From: Sarcodiotheca gaudichaudii
Lineage: Eukaryota > Rhodophyta > Florideophyceae > Gigartinales > Solieriaceae
Reading direction: 5' to 3'
NCBI GenBank assembly: GCA_032355985.1
Contig: JAUKVZ010000001.1
Coordinates: forward strand, 186,001-250,000
Length of the DNA stretch: 64,000 bases
Position numbers and translations under genes: made by a program. Below are positions 52,546 to 64,000 of this stretch, one piece after another. A model generated the notes under the pieces. It did no database searches. It had not been told where the DNA came from and was given only the letters and a program-made list of their open reading frames with translations. The number at the start of each line of letters is the position of its first letter. Within the stretch, counting starts at the first letter, position 1.

Positions 52546-54705
52546 TCATTCCTGAATGCCGAGATTTCCGAGGAACGGACTCAGCGAGCGAGGACGACCG
52601 AGGAAGATCTCGACCGACTCTTCGGCGGGCCTGGAGCCGCCAACCGCATAGATTTCATTTCGCAGGCGCATGCCGACGGGCTTGCTCATGAACTTGTCGG
52701 GGGACTCTTCGAACGCTGTCGCCATGTCGGCGGCGATGGCGTCGGCCCAGGCGTAGCCGTAGTAGCCGGCGTCATAGCCGGAGAGATGGCCCCAGTACGC
52801 CGAGAAGTTCGAGCCTTCGGGCGGAGCGAAGAAGATCTCCTCGACCGCGCCGTTGACGGTGTCCTGCACGTTCTTGTAGCTGCCGGGCGCGTGAATGCGC
52901 AGATCGCCGACGCCGAGGGCGAGTTGACGGCGATAGGTCGTGGCGACCGTTGCGAGGCGCGCCTCTTCCATGCGCCGAAGCGTCTCAGGATTGATCTTCT
53001 TGCTCGGATCGCGGTAGTCCGCGGCGAACGTGTCAAGCACGTCCGTATCCCACACCCATGCCTCAAGCATCTGCGAGGGCGCCTCGACGAAGTCACGCGG
53101 CACGCTCGTACCGGAGAATCTGCCGGTCTTCGCCTGCGTGAGGATCGAGTGCATCGCGTGGCCGAACTCGTGGAAGAGCGTCTCAAGCTCATCATGCGTG
53201 ATCAGCGAGGGCGCATCATCGGTTGGGGATGTGAAGTTGCAGATGAGCGCGACGACCGGACGCTGGTACTTGCCATTGGGCAGTTCACGTCCGTCGATGA
53301 TCCCGAACTGAGCAAAGTGGTTGTACTTGCCCTGCCGCGGGAACATGTCCAGATAGAAGACGCCAAGCGGCTCATCGGAGTTCGCATCGCTGACGACATA
53401 CGCCGAGACGGAGTCCTCCCAGACGTAGGGCGGATCGATCTGCTCGAACTTCAGGCCGAAGATGCTCTGATAGATGTCGAACATGCCATCGATGCAGGCG
53501 TCGAGCGGGAAATACGCACGAAGCGCCTCCGTGTCGACGGAGTAGTTGTCCTTCTTGATCTTGTTGGAGTAATAGCGCCAATCCCAGATCTCGATGTCTG
53601 CATTGGTGTCGCCGGTGTCGGCGACCTTCATCTGGCGCATCTGCTCTTTTTCGCTCTGGAACTTCGGCTCCAGGCCTTCGACAAGACGCATCTCGAAGTC
53701 CATGGCGGTCTGGTAGTCACCGGCCATCTTGGGCTCGATGCGATAGTCAGCCCATGAGTCATAGCCGAGCAGGCGGGCGATTTCATCGCGAAGCCGCACC
53801 ATCTCCTGCAGGATCTCCGTGTTCTCTTCCTGCGCAACGGTGTATCGAGACACCTTCATCTTGCGGCGCGTCTCTTCGTTGTCCGCATTCATCATGATCG
53901 TCAGGAAGTGAGGCGTGACGGTGGACTTGAACGCGAAGCGGCCATCCTCGGTCGCCGTGCGATCGAGCCAGGAGTCGGGAACGCCTGCAAGCTCATCCTC
54001 TTCAAAGTAGACCGTGACATCGGCGTTCGTGATGTTGGTGTCGAAGTCCGTCTCCAGCGCCGTGAGCTCCTTGCGCAGGCGCTCGACTTCGTTGCGCTTC
54101 TGCGGAGAAAGCGCGAGGCCGGCACGACGATAGTCGCGCATCGTCTCCTTGAAGAGCTTCTCGTATTCGCCGCGCAGGGTCGGGCGGCGGCCCTCTTCAT
54201 AGAGCTTGGCGTACGCGTCGCACGCTCGATACACATCTTCGCGATACTCGACACCAACGGCCCACTCGCTCATGCGCTTGACGCCTTCGGTGGCGGCGTC
54301 GCGCACGGCGGGGTTCGTGCTTGCGTTCTGGATCACGTACATCCGGTTGAGCACATTCACGAACTCCCACATGATGTGATCGAGTTCAAGGATGGTGCTG
54401 TCGAAGCTGACGCGGCTGAGATTCTGCTGCGCAAGCCGGGTCAGACGCTCGTCCGCCCGATTGAGCGTCGCGTCGACCGTGGCTTCGAGCTGTGCCGGGG
54501 TCGTTTCGTAGGTCGGCAACTCAAGGACGACTCGATGCCGTGCGGCCATCGCCTTGTAGTCATCGATGCTCTTCGTGGGGGCCTGAGCCGTCGTGTGGGT
54601 CATGGTCCGTCCGGTGTTCTTCGAACTGGTCGTCTTGGCGCCGTCGGAGGCGCATCCTCCGATGAGGGCGGCGGCCATCGCCAGGCTGATGATTTTCGTC
54701 TTCAC
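52546..54705 (-). CDS. M3 family zinc metallopeptidase, lipoprotein (oligopeptidase/Dcp-like)
   Basis: The 719-residue protein has a lipoprotein signal with lipobox LIGGC (Cys18), then an extended helical M3 body. The zinc motif HEFGH lies in TLFHEFGHAMHSIL, with the downstream Glu in DFVEAPSQMLEAW. Dcp/OpdA enzymes cut short peptides. A lipidated form implies an envelope location, probably periplasmic peptide recycling. The start is GTG with AAGGAG 9 bp upstream. It is divergent from the gene at 54902. Confidence 0.93.
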   Translation of the reverse strand: MKTKIISLAMAAALIGGCASDGAKTTSSKNTGRTMTHTTAQAPTKSIDDYKAMAARHRVVLELPTYETTPAQLEATVDATLNRADERLTRLAQQNLSRVSFDSTILELDHIMWEFVNVLNRMYVIQNASTNPAVRDAATEGVKRMSEWAVGVEYREDVYRACDAYAKLYEEGRRPTLRGEYEKLFKETMRDYRRAGLALSPQKRNEVERLRKELTALETDFDTNITNADVTVYFEEDELAGVPDSWLDRTATEDGRFAFKSTVTPHFLTIMMNADNEETRRKMKVSRYTVAQEENTEILQEMVRLRDEIARLLGYDSWADYRIEPKMAGDYQTAMDFEMRLVEGLEPKFQSEKEQMRQMKVADTGDTNADIEIWDWRYYSNKIKKDNYSVDTEALRAYFPLDACIDGMFDIYQSIFGLKFEQIDPPYVWEDSVSAYVVSDANSDEPLGVFYLDMFPRQGKYNHFAQFGIIDGRELPNGKYQRPVVALICNFTSPTDDAPSLITHDELETLFHEFGHAMHSILTQAKTGRFSGTSVPRDFVEAPSQMLEAWVWDTDVLDTFAADYRDPSKKINPETLRRMEEARLATVATTYRRQLALGVGDLRIHAPGSYKNVQDTVNGAVEEIFFAPPEGSNFSAYWGHLSGYDAGYYGYAWADAIAADMATAFEESPDKFMSKPVGMRLRNEIYAVGGSRPAEESVEIFLGRPRSLSPFLGNLGIQE

Positions 54706-54779
54706 AGGCAGATCTCCTTAGCTAGCTCCGTCCATATCGTCTGCACTTTCGAGCTGACTTCGATTCTCAGTGTACCGAC

Positions 54780-54797
54780 ACGCCTAATTAGAGGCGT
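54780..54797. promoter_or_regulatory. Palindrome in the divergent M3-peptidase/54902 promoter region
   Basis: ACGCCT and AGGCGT flank AATTAG, an 18-bp perfect inverted repeat about 75 bp upstream of the M3 peptidase start. It is the most symmetric element in this 196-bp intergenic region and could be an operator. No partner site was seen. Confidence 0.35.
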
Positions 54798-54901
54798 TCA
54801 GCCGCGTTCATGTCGCCGGACTGCGTCGGCAGGACTTGCAAGAGGGGTTGTGGTGGACCGACGATGGTTTTGGCACTCCGGATGCCCGCCAGGAATCGTC
54901 C

Positions 54902-55783
54902 ATGCGAGAACGACCAGCCATCGCGTTCCTCTCTCTCATCCTCTGGCCGGAGGAGATGGATCGTGTGGAGGTCGTGGAGCGGATTTCAGCATCGACTGGC
55001 GTGGACGTGCCAACTTTGCGATTGCGACTGGCGGCAGACGCTCCGAACATTATCGCAGCGCTGGCGCCGGATATCGCCGAATCCGGGGCGCAGACAATCC
55101 GGGAGCTCGGGGGCGATGCGTTTGCGCCGACGCTGGAAGATCTCGAACGTCTCGGCCCCACAGTCAAGATCCGCTCGCTTGCGATCCAGCAGGGCCAACT
55201 GCATGCCGAGATCTGGCGCGGTCCGGGCACGACCATCAATCCGGATCACATCGAGCTGCTGGTCCAGGGCAGGCTTGTCGAAAAAGACGCGTCCGGCGGT
55301 CTCGGCGGCGATGCCCTGATGCAGGAAGCGACACCCGGCGCCGCCGTGCGTGCGGCTCTGGCATCGGGCATGGGTGGGGTGCTCGCCTTCAATGGCGGCC
55401 TTCTGGGCCGAGAGATGTATCTGATGTCGCAGCGCCTCGCCGGCGACACGGAGTCCAAACCGATAGCGCTGCCCAGCCACAAGCTCGACATCCACATGAA
55501 GAGCGGCATGGTCTTTCAGATTGACGCCGACAAACACAGCTTTGAGCTGCTTGGCGAGCTTCGCGGCGCGAGCGACGCTGTGAACATTCAGAAGATGCGC
55601 GGCCTGCTCGAGAACATGAACGAGCATGTGATCGTCGATCCCTACTACGACACGTTTCGCCCGCCGGCGATGTTCAAGCGCATGCGCCTGCCCGGGCCTC
55701 GTGTCGACCACGATCCTTCGCCATTTCCGTTCTACTCACGATGGGCGGCGCTTATGTACCGGCATCTGCTTCGTGCGACGTAA
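54902..55783 (+). CDS. Conserved-looking protein of unknown function
   Basis: The 293-residue protein is not recognised. The N-terminal 75 residues are helical with Asp/Ala-rich segments (DVPTLRLRLAADAPNIIAAL). The middle has a beta-rich stretch (HIELLVQGRLVEKDASGGLG). The C-terminal part includes LDIHMKSGMVFQIDADKHSF and ends in an aromatic, basic tail. No signal peptide or membrane helix is seen. The ATG at 54902 is chosen over an in-frame start 66 bp earlier because the extra residues look non-coding. Its last 32 bp overlap the convergent HDAC gene. Confidence 0.6.
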   Translation: MRERPAIAFLSLILWPEEMDRVEVVERISASTGVDVPTLRLRLAADAPNIIAALAPDIAESGAQTIRELGGDAFAPTLEDLERLGPTVKIRSLAIQQGQLHAEIWRGPGTTINPDHIELLVQGRLVEKDASGGLGGDALMQEATPGAAVRAALASGMGGVLAFNGGLLGREMYLMSQRLAGDTESKPIALPSHKLDIHMKSGMVFQIDADKHSFELLGELRGASDAVNIQKMRGLLENMNEHVIVDPYYDTFRPPAMFKRMRLPGPRVDHDPSPFPFYSRWAALMYRHLLRAT

Positions 55784-56289
55784 GCGAATCAGCCATGCGC
55801 CGGATGAGGCGCACGCCGCCTGAATCCGTGCGCTCCGGGCCGGGCGCAGGTTCGCCGAGCATGGTTCGCAGGCAGACTTCGCAGCCGCTTTCCATTGCGC
55901 TCAGGCTGTATCCACCTTCCAGCGCCAGCACGACGCCGTGGCTGCCGTGCCGATCTGCAATCTCGATGAGGCGTTCACACATCCAAGCGAACATGGACGT
56001 GGACAGCCGCATGGATCCGAGCGGATCATCGATGTGCGCATCGAAGCCGGCGGAGATGAGTATGAGCTCCGGCTTCGCGCGATTGGCGAAAGGCGTGAGC
56101 AAGCGATCGAAGGCCTCGGCATATTCGGCGTCGCCCTGGCCGGCGGTCAGAGGGACGTTGAGCGTCCAGCCCGCGCCGGGGCCGATGCCGCGTTCGCTGA
56201 AGGCGCCCGTGCCGGGAAAGAGCGGAAACTCGTGCATGCTGAAGAAGGCCGCACGTGGCTCGGCTTCGAGGATGTGCTGTGTGCCATTG

Positions 56290-56321
<32 letters not shown>

Positions 56322-56786
56322 GCGCTTGAGGCCGCGAGCATCGAGGGCATGGAGCGCCGCGACGGCCACATTGCTGTAGAGACAGAATCCCATCGCATGA
56401 TCGCGCTCGGCATGGTGGCCCGGCGGGCGGCAGAGCGCAAAGGCGCGATTCGACTCGCCATCGATCACAGCGTTGACGGCGTCGATACAGGCGCCCGCGG
56501 AGAGCTTTGCCGCGGCGACGCTGCCCGGTGAAAGGGGGGTGTCGGGATCGAGCTGGGCGTCTCGTCCTTCGAAGGCGTCGATCAGCGCGAGGTAATCCTG
56601 CGTATGGGCGCGCTGAAGCGCTTCCGGATCGACCGGCGATGGTGTGCGCCATTGGACGCCGGATGTCGCCGCCTTCCTGCAGCCTCGGACTGCCGCCTCG
56701 AGGCGCTCCGGCCGCTCCGGATGACCCGGTCCGGTGACGTGATCGAGCATGCGATCATCGGTGTAGATCAACACGTCTGTGCCCAT
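55752..56786 (-). CDS. Histone deacetylase-family protein (acetoin utilisation/APAH-like)
   Basis: The 344-residue zinc hydrolase has HPERPERLEAA, PGHHAERDHAMGFCLYSN with the catalytic His pair, DWDVHHGNGTQ with zinc Asp/His, and the later SAGFDAHIDDPLG zinc Asp. Bacterial members deacetylate polyamines, acetyl-lysine proteins (AcuC) or other amides; the substrate is not determinable here. ATG 56784-56786 is used; the longer frame to 56888 overlaps cls and lacks support. It follows cls by 32 bp on the same strand. Confidence 0.92.
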
Positions 56787-56818
56787 GATCTTCAGCCTAC
56801 ACGATGCGATCAGTGCGG

Positions 56819-58261
56819 CTACAGAAGGGGGCTGAAGAGCTTCGCGAGATTGTCCGCGAATCTGCCGATGGCCGGGCGCTTTCGCCATGCTTCATGGGTG
56901 AGCAGTCGACTGCTTTCGATGTATTGAAGTTGCTGCGCGCGGACAGACTCCGTGGCTTCGAGTCCATACAGGAATGTGTTCAGTTCGAAGTTCAGCAGGA
57001 ATGATCGAACATCGAAATTGCCCGAGCCAACCATGGCGAAGGAATCATCAACGGACAAAGTCTTGGCGTGCAGCAGGCCATCCTCGAAGAGATGAACGTT
57101 GACGCCTGCATCGAGCAGATCATCGAAGAATGCGCGAGCCGCGGCGCCTGCGAGGATGTGATCCGAACGCGCCGGAGCGACGAGATCAACCTGAACGCCC
57201 TTCAGCGCTGCAAGTCGCAAGGCGAGCAGCGTGGGCTCATCAGGCGAAAGATAGGGCGACGTAATGATGATGCGCCGGTTCGCCTCGTGGATGGAAGCGA
57301 CGATCATATTTCGGAAAGAAGTTGTCGGCAGTCCCGGGCCGGTCGGGATGACCTGCACCCAGCTGCCGCCGTGCGTTTCACACGGAGGGAAGGAGTCTGA
57401 TTGATCATCCTCCGTCTCGTGCTCCGCTCTCCAGCCGGCGACAAAGACTTCCTGCAGATGAATGACTGCCGGGCCCTCGATCCGCGCCGTCAGATCGCGC
57501 CACTCGCCGGCGCGCCGGCCGCCGTAATCAGCGTTGATGATGTTCTGCGATCCGGTGAAGGCGATGCGACCGTCGATGACAGCGAGTTTTCGATGGTTTC
57601 GAAGATCAATGCGCTTGAACATAGCGCGCAAGAGGTTTGCCGGAAGCGCCGCGACGACGTCGATATCCGAGGCGCCGAACAGTCTGCGTTGTTTGCGCAG
57701 GAGCTTTCTCGAGGCGGCGGCGTCCACCAGTACACGGCAGCGCACGCCGCGATCTGCAGCGCGATGAAGCGCCTCGATGATCCGCATGCCCGATTCGTCC
57801 GGTTTGAAGATGTAGTAGAGCAGGTGAACGGTGGACTTCGCCTGGTCAATCTCGTCAACGAGCGCGTCGATGAACGCCTCGCTCTCTGCGATGAGTTGAA
57901 CATCATTGCCGCCCGTCATTGTGAAGCCGCTGATGCGATCGCCAAGACGCACGAGATCGAAATGCTGACGATCCAGCGGCGGTTCGCCCGTTGGTGCGCC
58001 CTCCAGCGCCGGTTCGGCCAGTGCGCGCACAGCGCGGGAAATCGGTCCTCGGCGCTGCGCTCGACGCTTGCCGAGGCGCGTGCCGCCCACGAGGCCGTAC
58101 ACGAAGATCCCGAGCAGTGGCAGGAAGTAGATCAGCGTGAGCCAGGCCAGCGCGGTGGAGGCGGATCTTCTGCGCATGACGACAGGCGTCATGGCGATGC
58201 GGATGATCCACTCGCCGGCGACGTAGATCCATGTGAGATAGAGCCAGATGTCTTCGCGCAC
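56819..58261 (-). CDS. cls: Cardiolipin synthase
   Basis: The 480-residue inner-membrane phospholipase-D-family enzyme joins two phosphatidylglycerols. It has two N-terminal transmembrane helices (about 5-60), then two HKD motifs: HRKLAVIDGRIAFTGSQN and HAKTLSVDDSFAMVGSGNFD. Length and layout match bacterial Cls. It lies upstream of the HDAC-family gene and probably forms a two-gene unit. Confidence 0.93.
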   Translation of the reverse strand: MREDIWLYLTWIYVAGEWIIRIAMTPVVMRRRSASTALAWLTLIYFLPLLGIFVYGLVGGTRLGKRRAQRRGPISRAVRALAEPALEGAPTGEPPLDRQHFDLVRLGDRISGFTMTGGNDVQLIAESEAFIDALVDEIDQAKSTVHLLYYIFKPDESGMRIIEALHRAADRGVRCRVLVDAAASRKLLRKQRRLFGASDIDVVAALPANLLRAMFKRIDLRNHRKLAVIDGRIAFTGSQNIINADYGGRRAGEWRDLTARIEGPAVIHLQEVFVAGWRAEHETEDDQSDSFPPCETHGGSWVQVIPTGPGLPTTSFRNMIVASIHEANRRIIITSPYLSPDEPTLLALRLAALKGVQVDLVAPARSDHILAGAAARAFFDDLLDAGVNVHLFEDGLLHAKTLSVDDSFAMVGSGNFDVRSFLLNFELNTFLYGLEATESVRAQQLQYIESSRLLTHEAWRKRPAIGRFADNLAKLFSPLL

Positions 58262-58387
58262 GAAACGTTCCCCAGCGTCGGTCAGGCGGCGCGATGAGGA
58301 TAGCGGCGCAGCAGCCGCGGTGTCGCTTGATGCGCGTTCAGTGTTCGTTCGAGGCGATCCGTGCCTGGAATGGGATCAATGCGTCAC

Positions 58388-58984
58388 TCAGCGACGGCGT
58401 CGCCTTGCAAACGCAGCGGCGCCGAATGCGCTGATCGCCAGGGCGCCCCCAGGCGCCGGGACCTCCGTCCATGTGACGCTGTCGACGAATCCGTTTGCGG
58501 ATGTCTGCATCGTTGCGCCGAAGAATCGAAGCTCCTTGATCGGGTGATCAAACTCAAAGTCGAACATGGCGTAGTTGAAGGGATCGTTGAAGAAGGTGGC
58601 GCGCCTGCTGTAGTGGTGCCCGATCTTCATGTTGTCTTCGGTGTAGGGCGCGACGCCTGCGCGCGCGAGCGAGTCGACGTCATCGTGGAACACAAAGAAC
58701 ATCTCAAGCGAGATGATCGGCACATCGAAGACGACCAGAGCCGATTCCCGAATCTCGTAGGAGTGCTCTCCTGAGGCGGCGTACTTCGACTCGCCGAAAT
58801 GCGTGGCGACCGAGCCACCCGTCCACGTCGAACCGTAAAGCTGGAAATCCGTCGCGCCCGTGCCGGTGACACCGGCCTCATCGCCCATGCCGTCGAAGTT
58901 GATGGTGTACGTCGATCCGAGCGTGAAGGGGGCCATGATGAGCGCACCGATAGCGCCCAATGTGCTGCAAATCTCTTTGCGCAT
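58388..58984 (-). CDS. Exported PEP-CTERM-type protein, short
   Basis: The 198-residue protein has a signal peptide (MRKEICSTLGAIGALIMAPF) and a beta-sandwich-like domain (INFDGMGDEAGVTGTGATDF, FDVPIISLEMFFVFHDDVDS). It ends with the sorting tail VPAPGGALAISAFGAAAFAR plus an Arg run. It shows the same export/sorting logic as the proteins at 36448-39720 but is otherwise unrelated. Function is unknown. It lies alone between cls and the phosphatase gene. Confidence 0.83.
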   Translation of the reverse strand: MRKEICSTLGAIGALIMAPFTLGSTYTINFDGMGDEAGVTGTGATDFQLYGSTWTGGSVATHFGESKYAASGEHSYEIRESALVVFDVPIISLEMFFVFHDDVDSLARAGVAPYTEDNMKIGHHYSRRATFFNDPFNYAMFDFEFDHPIKELRFFGATMQTSANGFVDSVTWTEVPAPGGALAISAFGAAAFARRRRR

Positions 58985-59392
58985 GATCTGAATCCTCTGA
59001 TCTGTCTCAAGCGCCCGCGATGGACTCCTTCAAGGCGGGCGCGCAACTACGTCATCGTTCGCTCAGCGAACGCATTCGAGATGTCCGAGAAAGACCGATC
59101 GCGCCATGGCGCACACCGCCTCGGCGTCGCGGAACATCCTCGGTTGAAACATCAGTTGCAGAGGCAGTGCGAACAGCAAGCGCCGACGCAAGAACGCCTC
59201 GGAACAGATGTTTCACTCGCAGCAGTTTGAAAAACTCACTCGATGGCAGCCTGTGCTTGCCGCCAACGTCTCTGACTATTTGGAGCGTAATAGGTTGTTC
59301 GCCTGTGTCAAGATTAATGTGCCGAACCTGCAACCGATGCTTGCAACCGGCGTGATAATCCCCTTGATCAGGGAGCTTTGCGGATGGGCAAA
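58985..59392. other. Intergenic region upstream of the short PEP-CTERM gene
   Basis: This 408-bp gap should hold the promoter of the minus-strand PEP-CTERM gene and the 3' end signals of the phosphatase gene. A 15-bp odd palindrome GTTCGCTCAGCGAAC lies at 59057-59071, about 75 bp upstream of the PEP-CTERM start, and is a candidate operator. Short reading frames on both strands lack ribosome sites and family features. No RNA gene was recognised. Confidence 0.45.
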
Positions 59393-61132
59393 TCAGCGCT
59401 CGATGTCGAGAACAGGCACGGAAAGCGCTGTGCCCGTGCTGTCGGCAGGAGTCCGAACGTCAATCAGGCGGCACATCGTCGCTGGAGCGTCAATCGTCCG
59501 CACGAATGCGCCGCTTGAAGCGGGCATGATGCGCCAACCGGCGAAGATCAACGGCACGTGCGTGTCGTACGTCCACGGAGAACCGTGATTCACCGCATCA
59601 TGATGGCCGGAGAAAATCACCCAGTGCTCGCGCAGAATGACCTGAAGGTCGCCTGATCGCTCGGGATGGTGCGCCCGGCGCGCGATCCGATCGATGTCAG
59701 CACGGAGCGATCGTCGCTCGTCGAAGTCCTTCGACGTGTACACCACCTCAACCCCTTCGAGCTGGCCGATTCCGATCGCCGCAACTCGTTGTGCTTCATG
59801 AAGGTCGATGCCGCGGGACTGCAAACGATCGCGATCGAGCGTGACCTGGTCGACATATGTGCCGAGCATCAGCTCCCGCCCATCTCCGTAGAAGTGATCC
59901 AGCGCAAAGATCGCAGCGTTCTCGATCAAGTCAGGGCGAATCTCGCCGGCGGGAAGATTCTTGAGCAATCGGCTTCCGGGCGACTCCGGAATGCCGTGAT
60001 CGGATGAAAGGACGATCAGCACATGCTCGAGGCCGATCAGCCCATCGATCTCATCGAGCATGAGCGAGATCAGGTCGTCGAGCCTTCGAAGGTTGTCCTC
60101 GGCCTCAAGACTCTTCGGGCCGAAGCAATGCCCGATGTAATCGGTCGCAGACAGACTGATTGACAGGTAATCCGTGATGTCATCCTGCCCGACTTCCTCT
60201 TCGTGCGCCAGAGTCAGTGCGAAGTCCATCACAAGCTCATCAAGAAACGGAGTGATTCGGATCACACCGCGAAATGCGCGATCGTCCAGATCCGCAAGCT
60301 CATGCGGAAATGTGCGGCCGAAAGCGCCGTGTACGCGCTCGAACGGACGGTCGTCAGATTGAATGTGTTCGTACGTCTCCGGTCGATCTCGAAGCGTCCA
60401 CGGCGTCGCGCGATATCGTTCGAAGAAATCGGCGCGATTCCAGGACGCCGCCCAATCCGGGTACGCCTCCATGTAGTACGAGCTTGTCACCATGGCGCCT
60501 GCGTATTTCGAGTACCAGTACGCGACGCCGCTCTGACCGCCCATGATCACCGCCGCTCGATCCTTGCCTGATACGGAAAAGATCTTCGCGTCCGGTCCAA
60601 TCTCCTTGCGGATTACGTCGGCAACGGTTTCGGAAAGCAGATTGCGCGGCGATCGGCCATCGGAGTTCGCCGTGCGATCGTCCGAAGGATCACGCGTCGG
60701 CAGGATCAAATAATCGTCATCCTCGACCGCATACACCCGACGTCCATCCTCACGGCTGATCCAGAGATTCGAAACCATGCCGTGTTTCGAAGCCCTGGCC
60801 CCGGTCGCAAGCGCTGCGTGGCCGGCGGCCGTTTCGGTGTTCGTGTGTTCGTGATGCGCATCGAGGAACACAGAGCCCGATCGGATGAGACGACGAAATC
60901 CATCCGACCCCAGTCCGGCGGCATCATCGGAAATCATGTCCGCGCGAAGCTGGTCGATGGTGATCTGCAGGACGAGACGGGGTCGCTCGGTCGATTCGAT
61001 CGCGAAAGCACTCGAAAGCGACTCGCCTCGAACCGTCGGCGTGATCGCCACAAGCGCGACGACGATCAACATCGACAACGCCTGCCGGGCAAGTCTCGTG
61101 CGCACCCTGAGTTCGTCGCGAGGCCGCTTCAT
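59393..61132 (-). CDS. Exported alkaline phosphatase-superfamily hydrolase (PafA/nucleotide pyrophosphatase type)
   Basis: The 579-residue protein has an N-terminal signal or anchor helix ([20 protein letters not shown]). The type I phosphodiesterase fold follows: [12 protein letters not shown] (metal Asp), [15 protein letters not shown] with the Thr nucleophile, [24 protein letters not shown] (metal Asp/His) and a final [10 protein letters not shown] with zinc His. PafA-type phosphatases release phosphate from many monoesters; nucleotide pyrophosphatases are the near alternative. It is divergent from the fur-katG pair. Confidence 0.88.
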   Translation of the reverse strand: MKRPRDELRVRTRLARQALSMLIVVALVAITPTVRGESLSSAFAIESTERPRLVLQITIDQLRADMISDDAAGLGSDGFRRLIRSGSVFLDAHHEHTNTETAAGHAALATGARASKHGMVSNLWISREDGRRVYAVEDDDYLILPTRDPSDDRTANSDGRSPRNLLSETVADVIRKEIGPDAKIFSVSGKDRAAVIMGGQSGVAYWYSKYAGAMVTSSYYMEAYPDWAASWNRADFFERYRATPWTLRDRPETYEHIQSDDRPFERVHGAFGRTFPHELADLDDRAFRGVIRITPFLDELVMDFALTLAHEEEVGQDDITDYLSISLSATDYIGHCFGPKSLEAEDNLRRLDDLISLMLDEIDGLIGLEHVLIVLSSDHGIPESPGSRLLKNLPAGEIRPDLIENAAIFALDHFYGDGRELMLGTYVDQVTLDRDRLQSRGIDLHEAQRVAAIGIGQLEGVEVVYTSKDFDERRSLRADIDRIARRAHHPERSGDLQVILREHWVIFSGHHDAVNHGSPWTYDTHVPLIFAGWRIMPASSGAFVRTIDAPATMCRLIDVRTPADSTGTALSVPVLDIER

Positions 61133-61504
61133 GCGATCGAGATTAGTCTCTCGACGGGGTCAGGAATCCATCGAATCGTCAGTGTTAAGGTGATCTTCAC
61201 CGTTCGGCGCCGTTCACTCGTTCCCTCTTCGCTGGGTGATTTCGCAGCGACCGGGTGCGGTCGTTTATTCGACCGATGCGCGCCGAAATCTCTCTGGTGG
61301 TTGCCGCTGCAGTGCTTCGATTCAATTGAAGGCTATGGAGCGCATTCAACGAAGATTCGCAGCCACCTGAAGGCAGGATTCTCGGATTCGGGAGGCGCCA
61401 AGCCTGCCAAGGTCGCCGGCGTCTGCAATCCGAAATGCCGCTCACTGGCTGCTGGACACAGCCCAGATCTTGATCTCATCCAGAATTTCGCTACGCTCCC
61501 GCCC
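61133..61504. other. Divergent region between the phosphatase gene and furA
   Basis: This 372-bp region should hold both promoters. A perfect inverted repeat GGTGA-TCT-TCACC lies at 61189-61201, nearer the phosphatase gene. Just before the furA start a TTGATC...TACGCT pair with 16-bp spacing might be a promoter, leaving almost no leader. I saw no AT-rich Fur-type box. Frames through the region look non-coding. Confidence 0.4.

Positions 61505-64000
<2,496 letters not shown>

Noticed and set aside
52132-53757. Long open frame antisense to rfbD and the M3 peptidase gene
   Set aside because: It crosses two well-supported genes and a strong terminator; no recognisable domains.
53908-55524. Long plus-strand frame over the M3 peptidase start and the 54902 gene
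   Set aside because: It runs antisense into a clear peptidase and out of frame through the 54902 gene; composition is shadow-like.
60782-61504. N-terminal extension of the Fur-family gene
   Set aside because: The FurA domain starts at MDRCDQAQ; the extension is antisense to the phosphatase gene and Arg/Ser-rich.

Overview
The window is a GC-rich, densely coded stretch of a bacterial chromosome. It most resembles the planctomycete class Phycisphaerae. The evidence is four exported proteins with PEP-CTERM-like tails (a short proline motif, a hydrophobic stretch, then an Arg cluster), a degenerate ECF-sigma-like gene of a planctomycete type, a stand-alone LigD phosphoesterase-like protein, and a pilus/secretion locus mixing pil and gsp features. 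GTG and TTG starts are common. I found no tRNA, rRNA, CRISPR array, insertion sequence or prophage. Taxonomy is inferred from gene content only.

Region 1 to 14 kb is mostly housekeeping. It starts with a methyl-cycle unit (ArsR-type regulator fused to a methyltransferase, then ahcY, truncated at the left edge). It then holds a radical SAM protein, an MscS channel, a TPR lipoprotein, the LigD-PE-like protein, asnB, an orphan Opp/Dpp-type ATPase, a sigma-like gene, ygfZ, an M42 peptidase, an HTH-receiver regulator and moeA-moaD.

Region 14 to 33.3 kb is one long plus-strand locus for a type IV pilus/type II secretion-like machine. It begins with a HEAT-repeat exported protein and a major prepilin with its own terminator. 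Three small pseudopilin-like genes, pilM-N-O-P, a secretin with a very long acidic tail and a TPR lipoprotein follow. Next come a sensor kinase, a response regulator, an HD-GYP phosphodiesterase and a STAS protein, joined to each other and to the motor ATPase by successive 4-bp start/stop overlaps. The platform protein ends the locus. This is the most system-like part of the window: a signalling cassette translationally wired to the motor.

Region 33.3 to 39.7 kb has recJ, a short-LID adenylate kinase, a candidate structured RNA, and a tandemly duplicated two-gene unit for PEP-CTERM-type surface proteins. One member of the duplicated pair is now a decayed pseudogene, while its promoter copy remains.

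Region 39.7 to 45 kb has a membrane PIN-TRAM protein and then the SRP RNA gene, dnaX and ebfC. dnaX carries a complete programmed -1 frameshift site (A7, 7-nt spacer, GC-rich stem-loop) and needs the shift to make the long tau form. A HDOD-GGDEF protein follows.

Region 45 to 64 kb has an APH-like kinase, bioA, homocysteine methyltransferase, an MDR dehydrogenase, fabI, rfbB and rfbD, an M3 metallopeptidase lipoprotein, an unrecognised protein, a cls-HDAC pair, another PEP-CTERM protein and an exported alkaline-phosphatase-family enzyme. It ends with a furA-katG oxidative-stress pair strikingly like the actinobacterial one; katG is cut by the right edge.
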